Shown here in pieces: positions 1-11,214 of a stretch of 64,000 bases of DNA. The DNA is taken from positions 38,298,645 to 38,362,644 of the forward strand of contig NC_057763.1 in assembly GCF_010389155.1 (NCBI RefSeq), in the 5' to 3' direction. Position 1 is the stretch's first letter. Each line of letters opens with the position of its first letter. The notes under the pieces were generated by a model that saw only the letters and a list, made by a program, of their open reading frames with translations, was not told where the DNA came from and did not search any database. The stretch comes from Erigeron canadensis. Taxonomy: Eukaryota; Streptophyta; Magnoliopsida; Asterales; Asteraceae. A program made the translations under genes and the position numbers.

Positions 1-1329
1 TTGAGTTTTCCAGCTTGTCGAGAAAAGACGTCGGCTTCTCTTTGGTTATCTAAGTTGAACAGAACTTTAGAGCTGCAGATTTTCTCTTCAAGGCCGTTTG
101 ATGGACCGCCTTGTTGTTGTCGTCGTGACTGATGATGGAACTGTCCTTGTTGTTCGTATTCTGGAGTCACAAATCTCATGGGTTCCTTGACTGTGACAAT
201 GACCCCATTTTCAGTTGACCTTTGCATGCTCTGGATGATTTCTGGGTCAGTGTTGTAAGCCTCAGCGAGTAATTCGGTGTCGAAACCGGAAAAGATGTTG
301 TTCATGTTCATGTATCCTTGCTGCTGCTGTCCCTGCCTCCTTTGTTGGTGACCTTGTTGTTGTCCTTGAATGTGTTGGTTTGTAATTCCACCAGCAAGGA
401 AAAATGTCTATCCAAATATAAATAATTAACAATATAACTCAACCTTTTTCATCATATATACGGAGTTTTTTTTTTGTGTAACTAGCTTGCATATATTATA
501 TACAGACGTACTCTGGGGCTCAAGTCGAGTTGGTTAGAGGGGTTGTTGATGTCATTCATGATGATAGCAACAACTTGTTGGTTGCCATCGTTGTAAGCCC
601 AATGGACAACGCCAGCAGGAATAGCGATGATGTCACCTCGTTTAAAGCGGTGTACATTCTGGTGAGAATCGCCTTCTTCACTAAATTGTTGTTGTCCTTG
701 CTCGCGCATACGACGGGATTGTTGTTGTTGCTGTTGTTGTTGGACACCAGTGTCGAATGTCTCGGCACATCCAGGGAAGTGTACTCCCATGATTCCTTCA
801 CCTGCATACATACATCACCAGATATATATAAATAGTGTATGTTATTGATGAAATTTGGTTTGGATGAAATGTTGAAACTTGAATGTCAAACAAAGTATTT
901 GTTTTATAATATAAAATATAGATAAAGAATAGATAGATTATTTTATGATTTTGAGTGACATTTTTAAGATTTCGTAGAATATATATACTAATAATAAATA
1001 GGTGCAATTAACACACATATATATATATATATACCTTCTTCAATGAAGACAAGCATAGGAGATGGATGGAAGCTAGGAACAAAAAGGGAGTTGGGTTGGA
1101 TAGTAACCCTGGCAGGCTCCACATTGACACACTGAAACTGTTCATCATTTACATCCCATCGTTCAATGGAACCACCTTCAAACTGAAACAGTTGGTTAGG
1201 CTGGGTGGCATACAGTTGCTGTAGGTTGCAGAACTCAGGGCCGCCGAGGTGAGTCGAGCGAGTGGTGGCGAGAGCAGTGGTGCTAAGGAGGCAGAGGAAG
1301 AAGCCTAGAACAAGTGATTTAGAAGCCAT
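1..1329 (-). CDS. 11S globulin (legumin-type) seed storage protein, 3'-truncated by window edge
   Basis: Seed storage protein, made in developing embryos, trimerised in the ER and cleaved into acidic and basic chains in the storage vacuole. Three exons are visible: 1329-1035, 801-512 and 407-1, with GT-AG introns; the gene runs off the left edge, so the basic chain is missing. The start at 1329 gives a hydrophobic signal peptide (MASKSLVLGFFLCLLSTTALA). The first cupin barrel follows, with landmarks QFQCVNVEPARVTIQPNSL, the conserved second cysteine in GVHFPGCAETF, GDIIAIPAGVVHWAYNDGN and, across the second junction, NQLDLSPR/TFFLAGG. Gln-rich stretches occur in exon 2 and exon 3, typical of the variable regions. 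The intron positions fit the legumin family. No frameshift is seen. Which 11S subfamily is not resolved. Confidence 0.93.
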
Positions 1330-1381
1330 GGTTAAGAGATTACACAAGTGATGATGACTAAGGGGAGGGGTGGTGGGGTGG

Positions 1382-1388
1382 ATTTATA
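1382..1388 (-). promoter_or_regulatory. TATA box of the 11S globulin gene
   Basis: TATAAAT on the minus strand, about 55 bases upstream of the ATG at 1329, a normal TATA-to-start distance for a gene with a short leader. Confidence 0.7.
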
Positions 1389-1470
1389 GGGAGAGTGGAG
1401 TCATGGTGTGGCGCAAAGGTTCTGTTTTTTGGCATCGATGAATGCCACCTTGCAGTGGTTGTGGTGGTTT

Positions 1471-1548
1471 CAACGTGGTGGTGTATGGCATGATGTGTAT
1501 ATACACTTGGCGTAAGTGGTGTTTGTATCAGGACAACTGTGCATGCAT
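1471..1548 (-). promoter_or_regulatory. Seed-type promoter elements (G-box-like and RY repeat)
   Basis: CCACGTTG (minus strand, 1471-1478) is an ABRE/G-box-like core, and TGCATGCAT (1540-1548) is a palindromic RY/legumin box, about 140 and 210 bases upstream of the start. RY plus ACGT elements are the classic ABI3/bZIP combination in seed storage promoters. The motifs are seen; activity is inferred from the family. Confidence 0.6.
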
Positions 1549-2455
1549 TAGCTCACAAAAAGCCTTTCTGTAAACAAAAACTAGCTGCTAGTTTTCTCAT
1601 GTTATACAGAATTTGATTTGATGGATGTTTATAATTAGTTCACAGTAACAGTAAGTATTTGAAATTTTGAAGTAAGTTGAAAGATTTGAATAATCATCTG
1701 GTAAATACATTGATAATTAACCTAAACTAGTTTGATACTTTTGGTTGAGTCGTTGTTAATTACCTCTCATGGCTAGCTAGATTAAAAAAATGTTTGAATA
1801 TCAAAAACCAATACACGGTATCTCACTTTTTATAACAAGTTGAAGGTGTAGGCATTTTAGTGAAGACGTACTGAGCGAAAGCAATAAATTCGGGTTTGTC
1901 AAGATCAGTGCTAAGAGCCTAGAGTTTCCGGAATACAATGGGTTCTTTCTAATCATTATGAGTGTAAATGCTAATGTGATTGGTGATGTCCGACTTCACT
2001 TGAGAAAATATAAATAATAATCAAAACACTATTAAATCGATTCAATAACTAAATACACTATTAGCTCATTTATTGTGAAGAACCATTTAAGAGTTTCCTA
2101 TGAACCTGTATTGTAAAATGTTCAAGGAAACTACATTTGCTTTTCATTGACAAATTTACAACGGTAGTCAAGGACTTGGGTCTTGAGACAACGGCAAAAC
2201 TTAAACATCATTATAGGCTTATAGCAGTTGTCAAATTTTTCTTTCTTTTTTTATTTTTCAAATCTGATATTTTGTACTTTAACTTTTAAAGAGGGTAGAT
2301 ACATATAACTTATTATTTTTACCGTCAAATATTAAATTGTTCGTAATTATAGCCTAAAGTTCTGGAGGGACAAAACCCTTTCTGGTCCTACTGATCTTTG
2401 ACCACCAATGTTGACGTTGTTTTGCATGTCTTCATTTCATTGGTCAAGTACAATA
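1549..2455. other. Intergenic, no gene recognised
   Basis: AT-rich spacer upstream of the globulin promoter. I see no supported coding sequence or RNA gene on either strand. Confidence 0.6.
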
Positions 2456-2460
2456 AACAT

Positions 2461-2645
2461 TAGAGCAATGCTACAATGACAAACTAATTCCAAACACATT
2501 TATACAAACTCATAGGTGTCCAATAACATGAAGAGAGATAATGAAGAAATAAAATATGATTTTGCATTTGATTGGTTCTCTTTATTTGCCACATAAGTTT
2601 GTAAATCATTGTTTGTAATTGGTTTGTGTATTTAGCATTTCTCTA
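2461..2645. mobile_element. 185-bp MITE with 5-bp target duplication
   Basis: Imperfect terminal inverted repeats begin TAGAGCAATGCTA and end TAGCATTTCTCTA, and homology continues inwards around TTTGT/ACAAA blocks. The element is flanked on both sides by AACAT (2456-2460 and 2646-2650). No coding capacity. Superfamily not assigned. Confidence 0.6.
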
Positions 2646-2650
2646 AACAT

Positions 2651-3989
2651 TAATGCTTTTAAAATTCATTTTGTTCCTAACATTTTTGATAAAATGGCTT
2701 CTCTTTTTGTCTCGATCAAAATTCTCTTATTATAGCCTTGCTTTACCTTTTTGATAAACGAATTGGAATTCTTCTCATAATCTCATGTTCTATAAATCAA
2801 ATCAAATTTCCATTTCATCCTGTTACGGCCGCTAGTCATATCTTCAGTTGGGCCATATACAATAATGTTTTTTTTTTTTTTTGGGTCTAGCTTGGTCCAA
2901 TTTTTCTATAACAATTGGGCAAATGAGTTGGGCCATTTACGTTAATGATTATTTTTATTTGTTATCATTTTTTGTCGGTCAGTAACGGTGTACTAATCAA
3001 AAAACCAAAAAGGTCATATTCGATCAGAGAGGTTGAGTAAACGGGTCTGTTAATGTGCAAGTTAAAATTAACGTCAATTTTCTTTTAATCATCTACTACT
3101 CCAATATTTTATGTGAAAACTTGACGACTTTGTTATTCAAATTAAGAATGTACTTAGTTTTTATTTTAAATAATCAATATGCCATAAATTTGAAAACTCG
3201 AAAAATATTATAATATATCATATACACTCTATAACTTCTCACGTTACTTTGGCCGGTGCTAATAGGGAGCGTTCTCGGCCAAATCTTGCACATTATCACG
3301 TTTTTTTTAGCGTGAAATGATAGGCGTTGTGTCTTGGCCGTTCTCGAGAACCTTACTTTCAACACGGCATTCCGGCCCAAATCGTGGCTTCATGCATGTC
3401 TCCATGGAGAAGGCCAGAATTTGAGAAAAATGGTCCATGTTCTTCAAGATATCCGTTGCTTACTTTTAGCACCCATTTTCCATGTCCCGAATTAATTTGA
3501 AATTTTTTATGTTTGTGTTAAATAAATTTAAATGATGTGACGATAACGTGGTCATGCGAATTTGAAAATTTGGTGAGAAGGATGATATTAATGGTGGGGT
3601 GAAATTCTGGGTAAATTTTGAAAGTAAAAAATGACGTAACTGTAAGATGTGTGAATTTAATTAGAATATGTTTCCTTAATTAGGTTAAGACTAACAACAA
3701 TCTATCACGGATATATAGAACTCGTATAAGTTTACATAGCCTTTAATTAATATTGTAGGAAATAAAAATAGTTAAAATAAGATAACAAAAAAGTGGAAAC
3801 CAGAGAGGTCGATGGCTACAACTTAATGTTGAAGCTAACTCAAGAATATGGAATACCACAAAAAGTAGATCAGAATATGCTCCAGCTGAAATCATCATCC
3901 ACAAAAAACCGAATATCTTTTTAAAGCTTTCTTAGCTTAAAAACTAAGTTACACAATTACCTTAATTTTGACAACTGACAAACCACCTC
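2651..3989. other. Intergenic, no gene recognised
   Basis: AT-rich spacer with a T homopolymer near 2869-2882. The short open frame at 3174-3380 has no recognisable domain and is not called. The last part is the promoter of the DUF761 gene. Confidence 0.5.
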
Positions 3990-3996
3990 TATAAAA
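3990..3996 (+). promoter_or_regulatory. TATA box of the DUF761 gene
   Basis: TATAAAA lies 44 bases upstream of the ATG at 4040, the only good TATA in the right position for this intronless gene. Confidence 0.6.
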
Positions 3997-4039
3997 CACT
4001 CCATAACGACTCCACATCCAGTATTTCCAATAATTAATA

Positions 4040-4552
4040 ATGGCGTACTTGAAGACTTTCAAGAGGCTTCTAGCTTCTAAAAAGGTTCTAAGATTACTCT
4101 CTACCAAGCTACGTCTGCAAAAGTTTCAAAGATCAAATAAACCAACCGGTAGTCGGAAAATCAAGAAACGTCCCACGACCGCAAAAAGTGGGACCGGGTG
4201 GCTCTCGTTATCGTTTCAATCAAGATTCAAACGGAAACGAAAGGACATCATCGGGCAGAAATACCCTAGAAAGAAAACCAAGGCAATTTATGTTGATCAG
4301 TTGTTTTTGGACAAGAAGCAGGGGATTCCGGGTGGCGCTGATCAGAGAATACTAATAGAAAACGCGGTGGCGGGCAGTAGTAGTAGTAATAAAGGTGGGG
4401 GTGGAGGAGGGGTGGCAGATGAGATGTGGGAGTCGTTAGGTATGGGGTCAGCACAAATGGAGGGGATCAATGAGAGGGCAGAAGAGTTTATTTCTAGATT
4501 CCGGGCCGATCTCTTGGCCCAGCAGATCACGGCTAGGCAGAGATTATTGTAG
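4040..4552 (+). CDS. DUF761 domain protein
   Basis: Intronless 170-residue protein. The C-terminus (about residues 143-168) carries INERAEEFISRFRADLL, the hallmark of the plant DUF761 (cotton-fibre-expressed) family, whose members have no established biochemical role. The N-terminal half is strongly basic (many Lys/Arg, including FKRKRKDIIGQKYPRKK), which could be a nuclear signal or an acidic-ligand contact; this is inference. A middle AIYVDQLF box and a Ser/Gly-rich linker (about residues 112-124) precede the C-terminal motif. The start is supported by a well-placed TATA and the absence of an upstream in-frame ATG near it. No transmembrane segment or signal peptide is apparent. Neighbours give no functional hint. 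Confidence 0.85.
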   Translation: MAYLKTFKRLLASKKVLRLLSTKLRLQKFQRSNKPTGSRKIKKRPTTAKSGTGWLSLSFQSRFKRKRKDIIGQKYPRKKTKAIYVDQLFLDKKQGIPGGADQRILIENAVAGSSSSNKGGGGGGVADEMWESLGMGSAQMEGINERAEEFISRFRADLLAQQITARQRLL

Positions 4553-5217
4553 CTAGCAATAATAAGCTAGCTAATTACTAATAATTAGTTTGTTGTTTTT
4601 TCTTTTTCGATCGTATGTACGTACGTACGTGTTGTAATGTTTCATAGTTAAGTTGCCAAGCCAACTTGACTAATTGATGTACATATAAATTAATTATTAA
4701 TCTCTGTCAATATGTCTTCAAGTTTCAATAACAAGATTTGAAATGCGAAATCTCCTTTAGAATTTGACCTACAAGAAATACATATACTGCGCGTGCTATA
4801 TACATACAATTAAACGACCACAGTAAAGATGAGTGCGAGACTTGTACATTTAGTGATTAGTCACGTTCCAAAAAATCAAGACACCACCAAAATTGGATAC
4901 CGGTCATGGTCACATTTTTAAATTTCGATAGTATTTTTGTGTCACGAAATTGGGACGGTACCCGGACGAGGTTGGGACTTGAAAAATTCTGGTTTGATGT
5001 TCAAAAACCCGAATTCAAACGAACAAAAAATAACTACTAAAACACAAGCTAGAACAAAATTAAAAGAAAAGAAACGCACATAAAATACATGGTTATACGC
5101 AATTTTATTCTATTCATTTAATCTAGACCGCGAAGTACAAACTTTTGCTCATCAAGGAACCCTATCACAGTTCCACCGGGCCTCAATTCGAGTCTGAAAA
5201 TTCTATAGATCCGTATT
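4553..5217. other. Intergenic, 3' flank of the DUF761 gene
   Basis: Contains the probable 3' UTR (a run of GTAC repeats at 4616-4630) and then sequence with no recognised gene. The segment 4910-5200 is less AT-rich and may be an old transposon remnant, but no ends can be defined. Confidence 0.4.
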
Positions 5218-5508
5218 TAGTTTGATGCATCATTTTGATGAATCTGCATCTAAGATGGATGCACAAAACAAAAAACGTGATTTTCTCGATTTTGACGGAT
5301 CAATGTGTTGTTAAACACTTAAATAATGATAATTAGTTATGCACTATGTTAGTTTTATGGACTTTTAATGCATCAAAATGATGTTTTTTAAGTGTTCTCA
5401 TTTTAAGATTGTTATCACCGGAATGTTACTATATATATATATATATTTTAATGCATCAAAATGAGGTTTTTAAGTGTTCTCATTTTAAGATTCTTATCAC
5501 CGGAATGT

Positions 5509-5515
<7 letters not shown>
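5218..5515 (+). mobile_element. MITE family 1, 5'-truncated copy with duplicated end
   Basis: Right part of a family-1 element (landmarks: GATGCATCATTTTGATGAAT, CACTTAAATAATGATAATTAG, TTTTAATGCATCAAAATGA, TCACCGGAATGTTAC). The last ~70 bases plus a short TA run are repeated in tandem (about 5366-5448 and 5449-5515). It runs straight into a (TA)n tract. Confidence 0.65.

Positions 5516-5553
<38 letters not shown>
5514..5553. repeat. (TA)n microsatellite
   Basis: About 20 TA units separating two family-1 copies. One of many TA tracts directly touching palindromic elements in this window. Confidence 0.9.
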
Positions 5554-5556
<3 letters not shown>

Positions 5557-5926
5557 GGACAATCAAATAAGAACAGTTTTAAAATAAAAACGGTGAGAAC
5601 ACCTTAAAATCATCATTTTGATGCATTAAAAGTCCATAAAACTGACATAGTGCATAACTAATTATCATTATTTAAGTGTTTAACAACACATTGATTCATC
5701 AAAATCGAAAAAATCACGTTTTTTGTTGGATGCATCATTTTGATGAATATGGATCTAAGATGGATGCACAAAACAAAAAACATGATTATTTCAATTTTGA
5801 CGGATGAATGTGTTGTTAATCACTTAAATAATGATAATTAGTTATGCACTATGTTAGTTTTATGGACTTTTAATGCATCAAAATGATGTTTTTTAGGTGT
5901 TCTCACCGTTCTTATTTTAAGACTGT
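5554..5926. mobile_element. MITE family 1, near-complete copy
   Basis: About 370 bp, palindromic overall. One end begins GGGGGACAATCAAATAAGAA next to the TA tract; the other ends TTTTAAGACTGTT. The arms share GGTGAGAACAC and ATGCATTAAAAGTCCATAAAA in inverted orientation. No coding capacity. It meets the next copy with no TA spacer. Confidence 0.75.
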
Positions 5927-6044
5927 TCAGTCTTAAAATAAGAACGGTGAGAACACCTAAAAAACATCATTTTGATGCATTAAAAGTCCATAAAACTAAC
6001 ATAGTGCTTAACTAATTATCATTATTTAAGTGATTAACAACACA
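5809..6044. repeat. Near-perfect long inverted repeat (two 117-base arms)
   Basis: Arms 5809-5925 and 5928-6044 are reverse complements with one mismatch noticed (GCATAAC versus GCTTAAC), separated by TT. Weaker homology continues outward. It arises where two family-1 copies abut in opposite orientation. Confidence 0.85.
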
Positions 6045-6276
6045 CTGGCCTGTCAAAATCAAGAAAATCATGTTTTTTGTTTTGTGCATCCATCTTGGAT
6101 GCATATTCTTCAAAATAATGCATCCACAAAAAAACGTGATTTTTTCCGATTTTGACGGATCAATGTGTTGTTAAACACTTAAATAATAATAATTAGTTAA
6201 GCACTATGTTAGTTTTATAGACTTTTAATGCATCGAAAATGATGTTTTTTAAGTGTTTTCACCGTTCTTATTTTAA

Positions 6277-6281
<5 letters not shown>
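5927..6281. mobile_element. MITE family 1, copy inverted against its neighbour
   Basis: Starts CAGTCTTAAAATAAGAACGG, ends at TTATTTTAAAACT against (TA)n at about 6282-6310. Same internal landmarks as the other copies, including the GTGCATCCATC and GATGCAT motifs. Confidence 0.75.
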
Positions 6282-6310
<29 letters not shown>

Positions 6311-6313
<3 letters not shown>

Positions 6314-6853
6314 TCTAAAGTCGTTTCACGCACCCTTGGATGTGTAGATGACTATTGCTTCATTAATTTTATTTTTATTTTTTTCTTAACATCAGGAACA
6401 CTTGCTTCATTAATAAATTGGTGGGGGATATTGGTGTATGAAAGAACTCAATTAACACATGACTTTAAGGTCCAAAATATTGTCAAAACAAGGTTTTCTA
6501 ATAAATAAAATGAGGTTATTTTGAAACCTAAAGATGGTTGTATAAAAGAAAATATCACATGAGCCCAAACATTGCGTTCGTGATCCTTGCAAAAACAACT
6601 CAGGCCCACGGCTATAAGTAAACTATATATCTTATTAACTAGCCAAACTGTTAAGAATGAAAAATCTATACAATCTAATGAAAAAACAAGTTTTTTCTTT
6701 TAAAGTGTTGAAAAATTGTGTGATAATATTTATCTAATATTCCTTAAAATATTTTCACATACACTACTTTTTAAGATTAATAATTGAATTACATTATAAT
6801 TTTTTTATTTTTAAAATACTTTCATTAACTTTTTACGTTAATTACTTTTAAAC

Positions 6854-6856
<3 letters not shown>
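6311..6856. other. Intergenic, no gene recognised
   Basis: AT-rich spacer. The open frame at 6239-6508 is formed by MITE and (TA)n sequence and is not a gene. Ends in a (TA)n tract at 6857-6889. Confidence 0.6.
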
Positions 6857-6889
<33 letters not shown>

Positions 6890-6891
<2 letters not shown>

Positions 6892-8121
6892 TTAGGGGTA
6901 AAATAAAACAACCATTAACATAAAACAAATAAGATATAATGTGAGTTTGACATGTGTCTTTTATTATTTAATTATATTTTTAATACTTAAAAGGTACATA
7001 TGTAAATTTTTTATAAAAAAACATATCAGCAACCACAATCAATCTTTTACCCTATTTTATGAGCAGCCATCACGACCCCTATCTTTCTTTCTCTTCTCGC
7101 GTTTTCATCTTCCACTTTGAGTATAACAAAGGAAACATGTATGTTGTTATTCTATTTATTTCTAACTCCATTTATATATAAAGAAATTTAAATCTGTTCA
7201 ACATGTGTTCATAAGCAAAGTTCTTGATTTTTGTTTTTTCAATTTGATGTTATACATAAGTATTATAATTTAAATAAAACATGTACATCAATGACTACTA
7301 CACATGTTTTTTCAAATAATATTTGTGCATCAATTTTTCTATAATACTTGTGCATCAACATAGTATGTTTATCTATCATCTTTGCGATCATAAGTTGCTA
7401 TTCATATAATGCTTGTGCATCATTTTGTACATAATACTTAATTACTTGTGCATCAATTCCATATAATATTTGTGCATCAATTACATATAAGGTGTTATTC
7501 AAATAATATATAGTTGTGCATCATTTTTTACATAATATTGGTGCAATCATTTTTTCCGTTGAATCAATGTGGATCAATATATACAAAATGATATTTGTAA
7601 GGTTTGTAAAAAAATAACGAGTTCTTATATTTTTGTGCATCAAATTTCATATGGTTTGTCCCGAATGTACTAATAACTTTATGCATCAGCGATGTTTAAA
7701 AACAAATTGTTAGTTAAAAAAAATATTATATCAAAATGATGCATTGTGACTCTCTAACTAATTATGATACACATGGGACATGAATATTAAAATGGTGCAT
7801 CATGATTTATTTAAGTGGATTAGTAATTAATAAATTATATGAATGGAACGTATGACAAACTAATTAATAAGTTTGATAACAAAAACTAAAATGTATTTTA
7901 AAAGTTGATATTAAATATTAAATAATTAAACTTACGAATGAGTTAAGGAAGCTGAAAACGTGGACAGTAGTTATGAAAATTCCATGCCATTGAACTTTCA
8001 AATATCAACAAAAATGCCATCATTAAATATATCTTTGGATCTAATCTTGGATGGAAGATCTTACGGCTAGCACATTATCTTTTTGTTTTAGGTTAATAGT
8101 TATCTTATAATAACTAACCTC
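6890..8121. mobile_element. 1.2-kb MITE family 2 element with GTGCATCA array
   Basis: Terminal inverted repeats of about 55 bases start AGGTTAG and share ATTAACnTAAAACAAA...AGATA. Both ends touch (TA)n tracts (6857-6889 and about 8122-8167). Short deletion relatives occur at 11978-12172 and 60371-60556. The interior (7320-7800) holds about ten copies of TGTGCATCA(A/T) or its complement. No coding sequence is seen, so it is non-autonomous. Confidence 0.65.
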
Positions 8122-8131
8122 TATATATATA

Positions 8132-8167
<36 letters not shown>
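8122..8167. repeat. (TA)n microsatellite, slightly interrupted
   Basis: TA tract at the right end of the family-2 element. Confidence 0.85.
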
Positions 8168-8169
<2 letters not shown>

Positions 8170-8587
8170 GTATAAAATATTACTGTATTATTACAAACAA
8201 ACATTCTTACACTTGTCACTGTGTGTATAAAAAAAATGTACTACTCTAATAGAAGCCAATCGGCAATTTCTAATTTGGTGTATAAACTTTTTTTTCTTCT
8301 AAAAGTTTATTCCACTAGATAATCTACTTAATTTACACCAAGCCTTTGTCTTTTTGGAGCTCGTCATGATCAGCACACCAGTGTTGATTTACGGCCAAAA
8401 AGTCAAACTTAATCTCTTCACTCTTCTTTTGAGTCCTTCGTCATCATCAACTCAAAAAAATATTTAAAAGTAGGAAGAAAATAAAAAAGACAAACCAAAA
8501 GTCTTCGCATATGTGTATGCCTTTGAGACATTTGTTAGATCCCGTAGCGTATTTAGCTTTCCTGTTGATCTATTTATATAAATGACG
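8168..8587. other. Intergenic, no gene recognised
   Basis: AT-rich spacer. The minus-strand frame overlapping 8464-8658 is partly MITE sequence and has no recognised domain. Confidence 0.55.
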
Positions 8588-8860
8588 TAATACTCTAGTA
8601 AGAATACTCTTAAAATAAGAATACGATAATAACATTTAAAAACATCATTTTGATGCATTAAAAGTCCATAAGATTAATATAGTGCATAATTAATTTAAAA
8701 ACATGATTTTCTTGATTTTGACAAATCAATGTATTGTTAAACACTTAAATAATGATAGTTAGTTATATATTATGTTAGTTTTTATATACTTTTAATGCAT
8801 CCTAATGAAGTTTTTAAGTGTTATCACCGTGTTCTCATTTGAAGGTTGTTCTTGTTTGAC
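8588..8860. mobile_element. MITE family 1, internally deleted copy
   Basis: About 270 bp. Starts TAATACTCTAGTAAGAATAC (the TAACACTCCGGTAAGAAC-type end) and ends GGTTGTTCTTGTTTGAC. The centre with the GGATGCAT palindromes is missing. Unlike most copies it is not flanked by a long TA tract. Confidence 0.65.
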
Positions 8861-9245
8861 ATTTTGCTCTGTTAAAAGGTCATATTTGGATCGTCTCAGA
8901 TTCAAGGCGTGCGTGATAAATAAATCCACCACGAACTAAATGACCGGTGATGGCCATACAGGGATATGAACGCTACATACAATTAATACACTTATCAGCA
9001 CGTTGTTGTTAAAGAAAAAAACATTTTACTTCATAATTAATTTATTTTTTGTTTTTTATATATCGTTTCTATGAAACACAAAAATGTTTATTTTAATTAC
9101 GAACTACAATGTTGATCTCACTTTGTTTTTATAAGTTTACATTATGCATGATGATCACAACATAGAAAAGAAATCAAAAACTACAAGGATCTCAAAATTC
9201 ACTCAACGATAATTGCTTAATTAGATACTCGTAGTATATATCTAA
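8861..9245. other. Intergenic and probable MYB 3' UTR
   Basis: No gene recognised; the distal part should include the 3' end of the minus-strand MYB transcript. Confidence 0.5.
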
Positions 9246-10488
9246 TTATAATAATTCATCCCCTTTAGTAAATACATTGAACCAAAAGTGCATGTCATCA
9301 TGCATAATGCTGCTTGATGTATACTTGTACTCCCCTTCCACAGTAGTAGTCATCATGGAGCTAATTTCGCCAGCTGAGAAAATCTCCGACCAAAAATCGT
9401 CATCCATTAGTTGTGAATTATTATTCCTCAATAATATTTGTATGTCACCACCGTTATCATTCGAGATCCCAGAAGATATGTCACTGGTATTAGAACTAGT
9501 TTGGGGATTATTATGCCCGCCACTATAATTATTATTGATGATTTCGGAGGAGGGTTTATTAGATGATGAAGATGACGGTGATGACTCCACCACGACGTCG
9601 TCCTCTTCTTTTAATGTGTCTCTTTGCTGCTCAAAATTTTCATGCTCGTTCACTGCTCTCTTCTTCAAATAAGTGTGCCATACGTTTTTTATTTCGTTAT
9701 CTGTACGACCTGGTAGTCGTGCTGCAATGGCTGACCATCTATATATGATTTCAATCCAAGAAACAGACCATATATGTTTAATTTGTTAGTTATTTGTACG
9801 TATTATATATATATATATATATATGAATTATAGAACAAGCTAGCTAATAATTACCAAACGGTCTAATTTTTAGTCTAGCTAATTAATTTCAAAAACATTT
9901 ATATATAACTACTAGTATACTATACATATATATATATAAGGCTGTATTTAACGTGCATAAAAAAACTTGTAACTTCCATAGTAAAATCCCGCCCCCTGTT
10001 TTTCATGGTAAATGTACAAACAATTTATACACCTTAAACACAGCCCTAAAGGCTGTATTTAGCAAACCCCATATATATATATGGATACAAATAAATAAAT
10101 AAATTAATTACCTGTTTCCCAAGGCTGCATGCAATTGTATGATGGTTTGTTCTTCTTCTCGAGTGAAGTTGCCCCTTTTAATATCTGGGCTAAGATAATT
10201 AGTCCATCTTAGCCTACAACTCTTTCCGCATCGCAATAAACCTGCATGCAGCCAAATTAATTTTACAAATTGAAAACTAGTACTTCTTATAATAAGAGGA
10301 ATTATAAGAAATATATACCCAGTATAAAAATGTGAGTATGTAGTAAATACACTACCAGCTAGTTTAGGGAGAGCGCGCCAATTGCCATGACCATACATAT
10401 TAATGTAATTGATGAGGATGTGGTCTTCTTGTAGCGTCCACGGGCCTTTCTTCAATCCCATCTTATCGCAACATGGGGCTCTTACCAT
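9246..10488 (-). CDS. R2R3-MYB transcription factor, MYB13/14/15 (subgroup 2)-like
   Basis: Nuclear DNA-binding activator/repressor. Three exons, 10488-10356 (133 bp), 10241-10112 (130 bp) and 9738-9246, the canonical R2R3-MYB structure; 251 residues. The start [17 protein letters not shown] is the family N-terminus. R2 has Trp17/37/57 evenly spaced; R3 starts with Phe70 and has Trp89 and Trp108. The bHLH-interaction signature ([DE]Lx2[RK]x3L) is absent from R3, so an MBW partner role is unlikely. The C-terminus has Ser/Asn-rich linkers and two FW boxes, [13 protein letters not shown] and [15 protein letters not shown], resembling subgroup 2 tails linked to stress and phenylpropanoid/stilbene control. 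Oddities: Ser62 in NYLSPDIKR where Arg is usual, and Tyr111 in VWHTYLKKR where His is usual. Subgroup placement needs a tree. Confidence 0.93.
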
Positions 10489-10620
10489 TTGTACCTACCT
10501 ACCTACGTACGTACACTCAGATTTTTATCTTGTTCTGAATCTTTAATAAAGGCTTAACGAATTTGGGTTGAGAATTTTGATACTTAGTCTAAATATATAT
10601 GTAATAGATACATATTGGGT

Positions 10621-10627
10621 TTATATA
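10621..10627 (-). promoter_or_regulatory. Candidate TATA box of the MYB gene
   Basis: TATATAA on the minus strand about 133 bases upstream of the ATG, which would give a leader of roughly 100 bases. Confidence 0.45.
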
Positions 10628-11214
10628 AGGTGTGTTGGCCAAAGGTACGTACAACAAAAGGACAGTGTAGCTAGCTAGGTGAAGTAGTTTTATTTTAATT
10701 AATTGAAACAAGTCAAAAAAGATGTGTACTTTGGGATCAGATTAGAAAATCGTGTTTAAATTATTATTTTAATAAAAATTGTAAATAGATGATTAAAGTT
10801 TGCCCGATGCAACGATAAAAAAAATGGTATTGACATCAGCGAGATAGTGACAGTCATATACAGTACCGGAAGCGGGCGGGGAAGAGCTGACGCCCCCTTC
10901 ATATTTAAATATTTTTAAAAATTTGGAATTTTTTCTTATAAATTTTTAAATTTCAATTCGTTTTTTTCAAAAATAAATTCATAAAATTTTTCTATTCCAC
11001 TTTGCCGCCTCTTATCCATACGATGTTATAAAAATATAACACTTTATTCATACAAATATTGAAAATATGTAATATTTTCTTTTAACACCTTTATAAATTT
11101 TCACATACATTATCCTTTATCATTAACAATTAAATGACACTATCAATTTTTTATCTTTTAAAATATCTACGTCAACTCTTTACATCAATTATTTTTACAT
11201 CAATTATCTACACC
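10628..11214. other. Intergenic, MYB upstream region
   Basis: No gene recognised. A GC-richer island near 10860-10905 sits among AT-rich sequence and may be a transposon edge. Confidence 0.45.

Noticed and set aside
7320..7800. CRISPR-like array
   Set aside because: Repeats are only 8-9 bases, irregularly spaced and in both orientations, in a eukaryotic genome.
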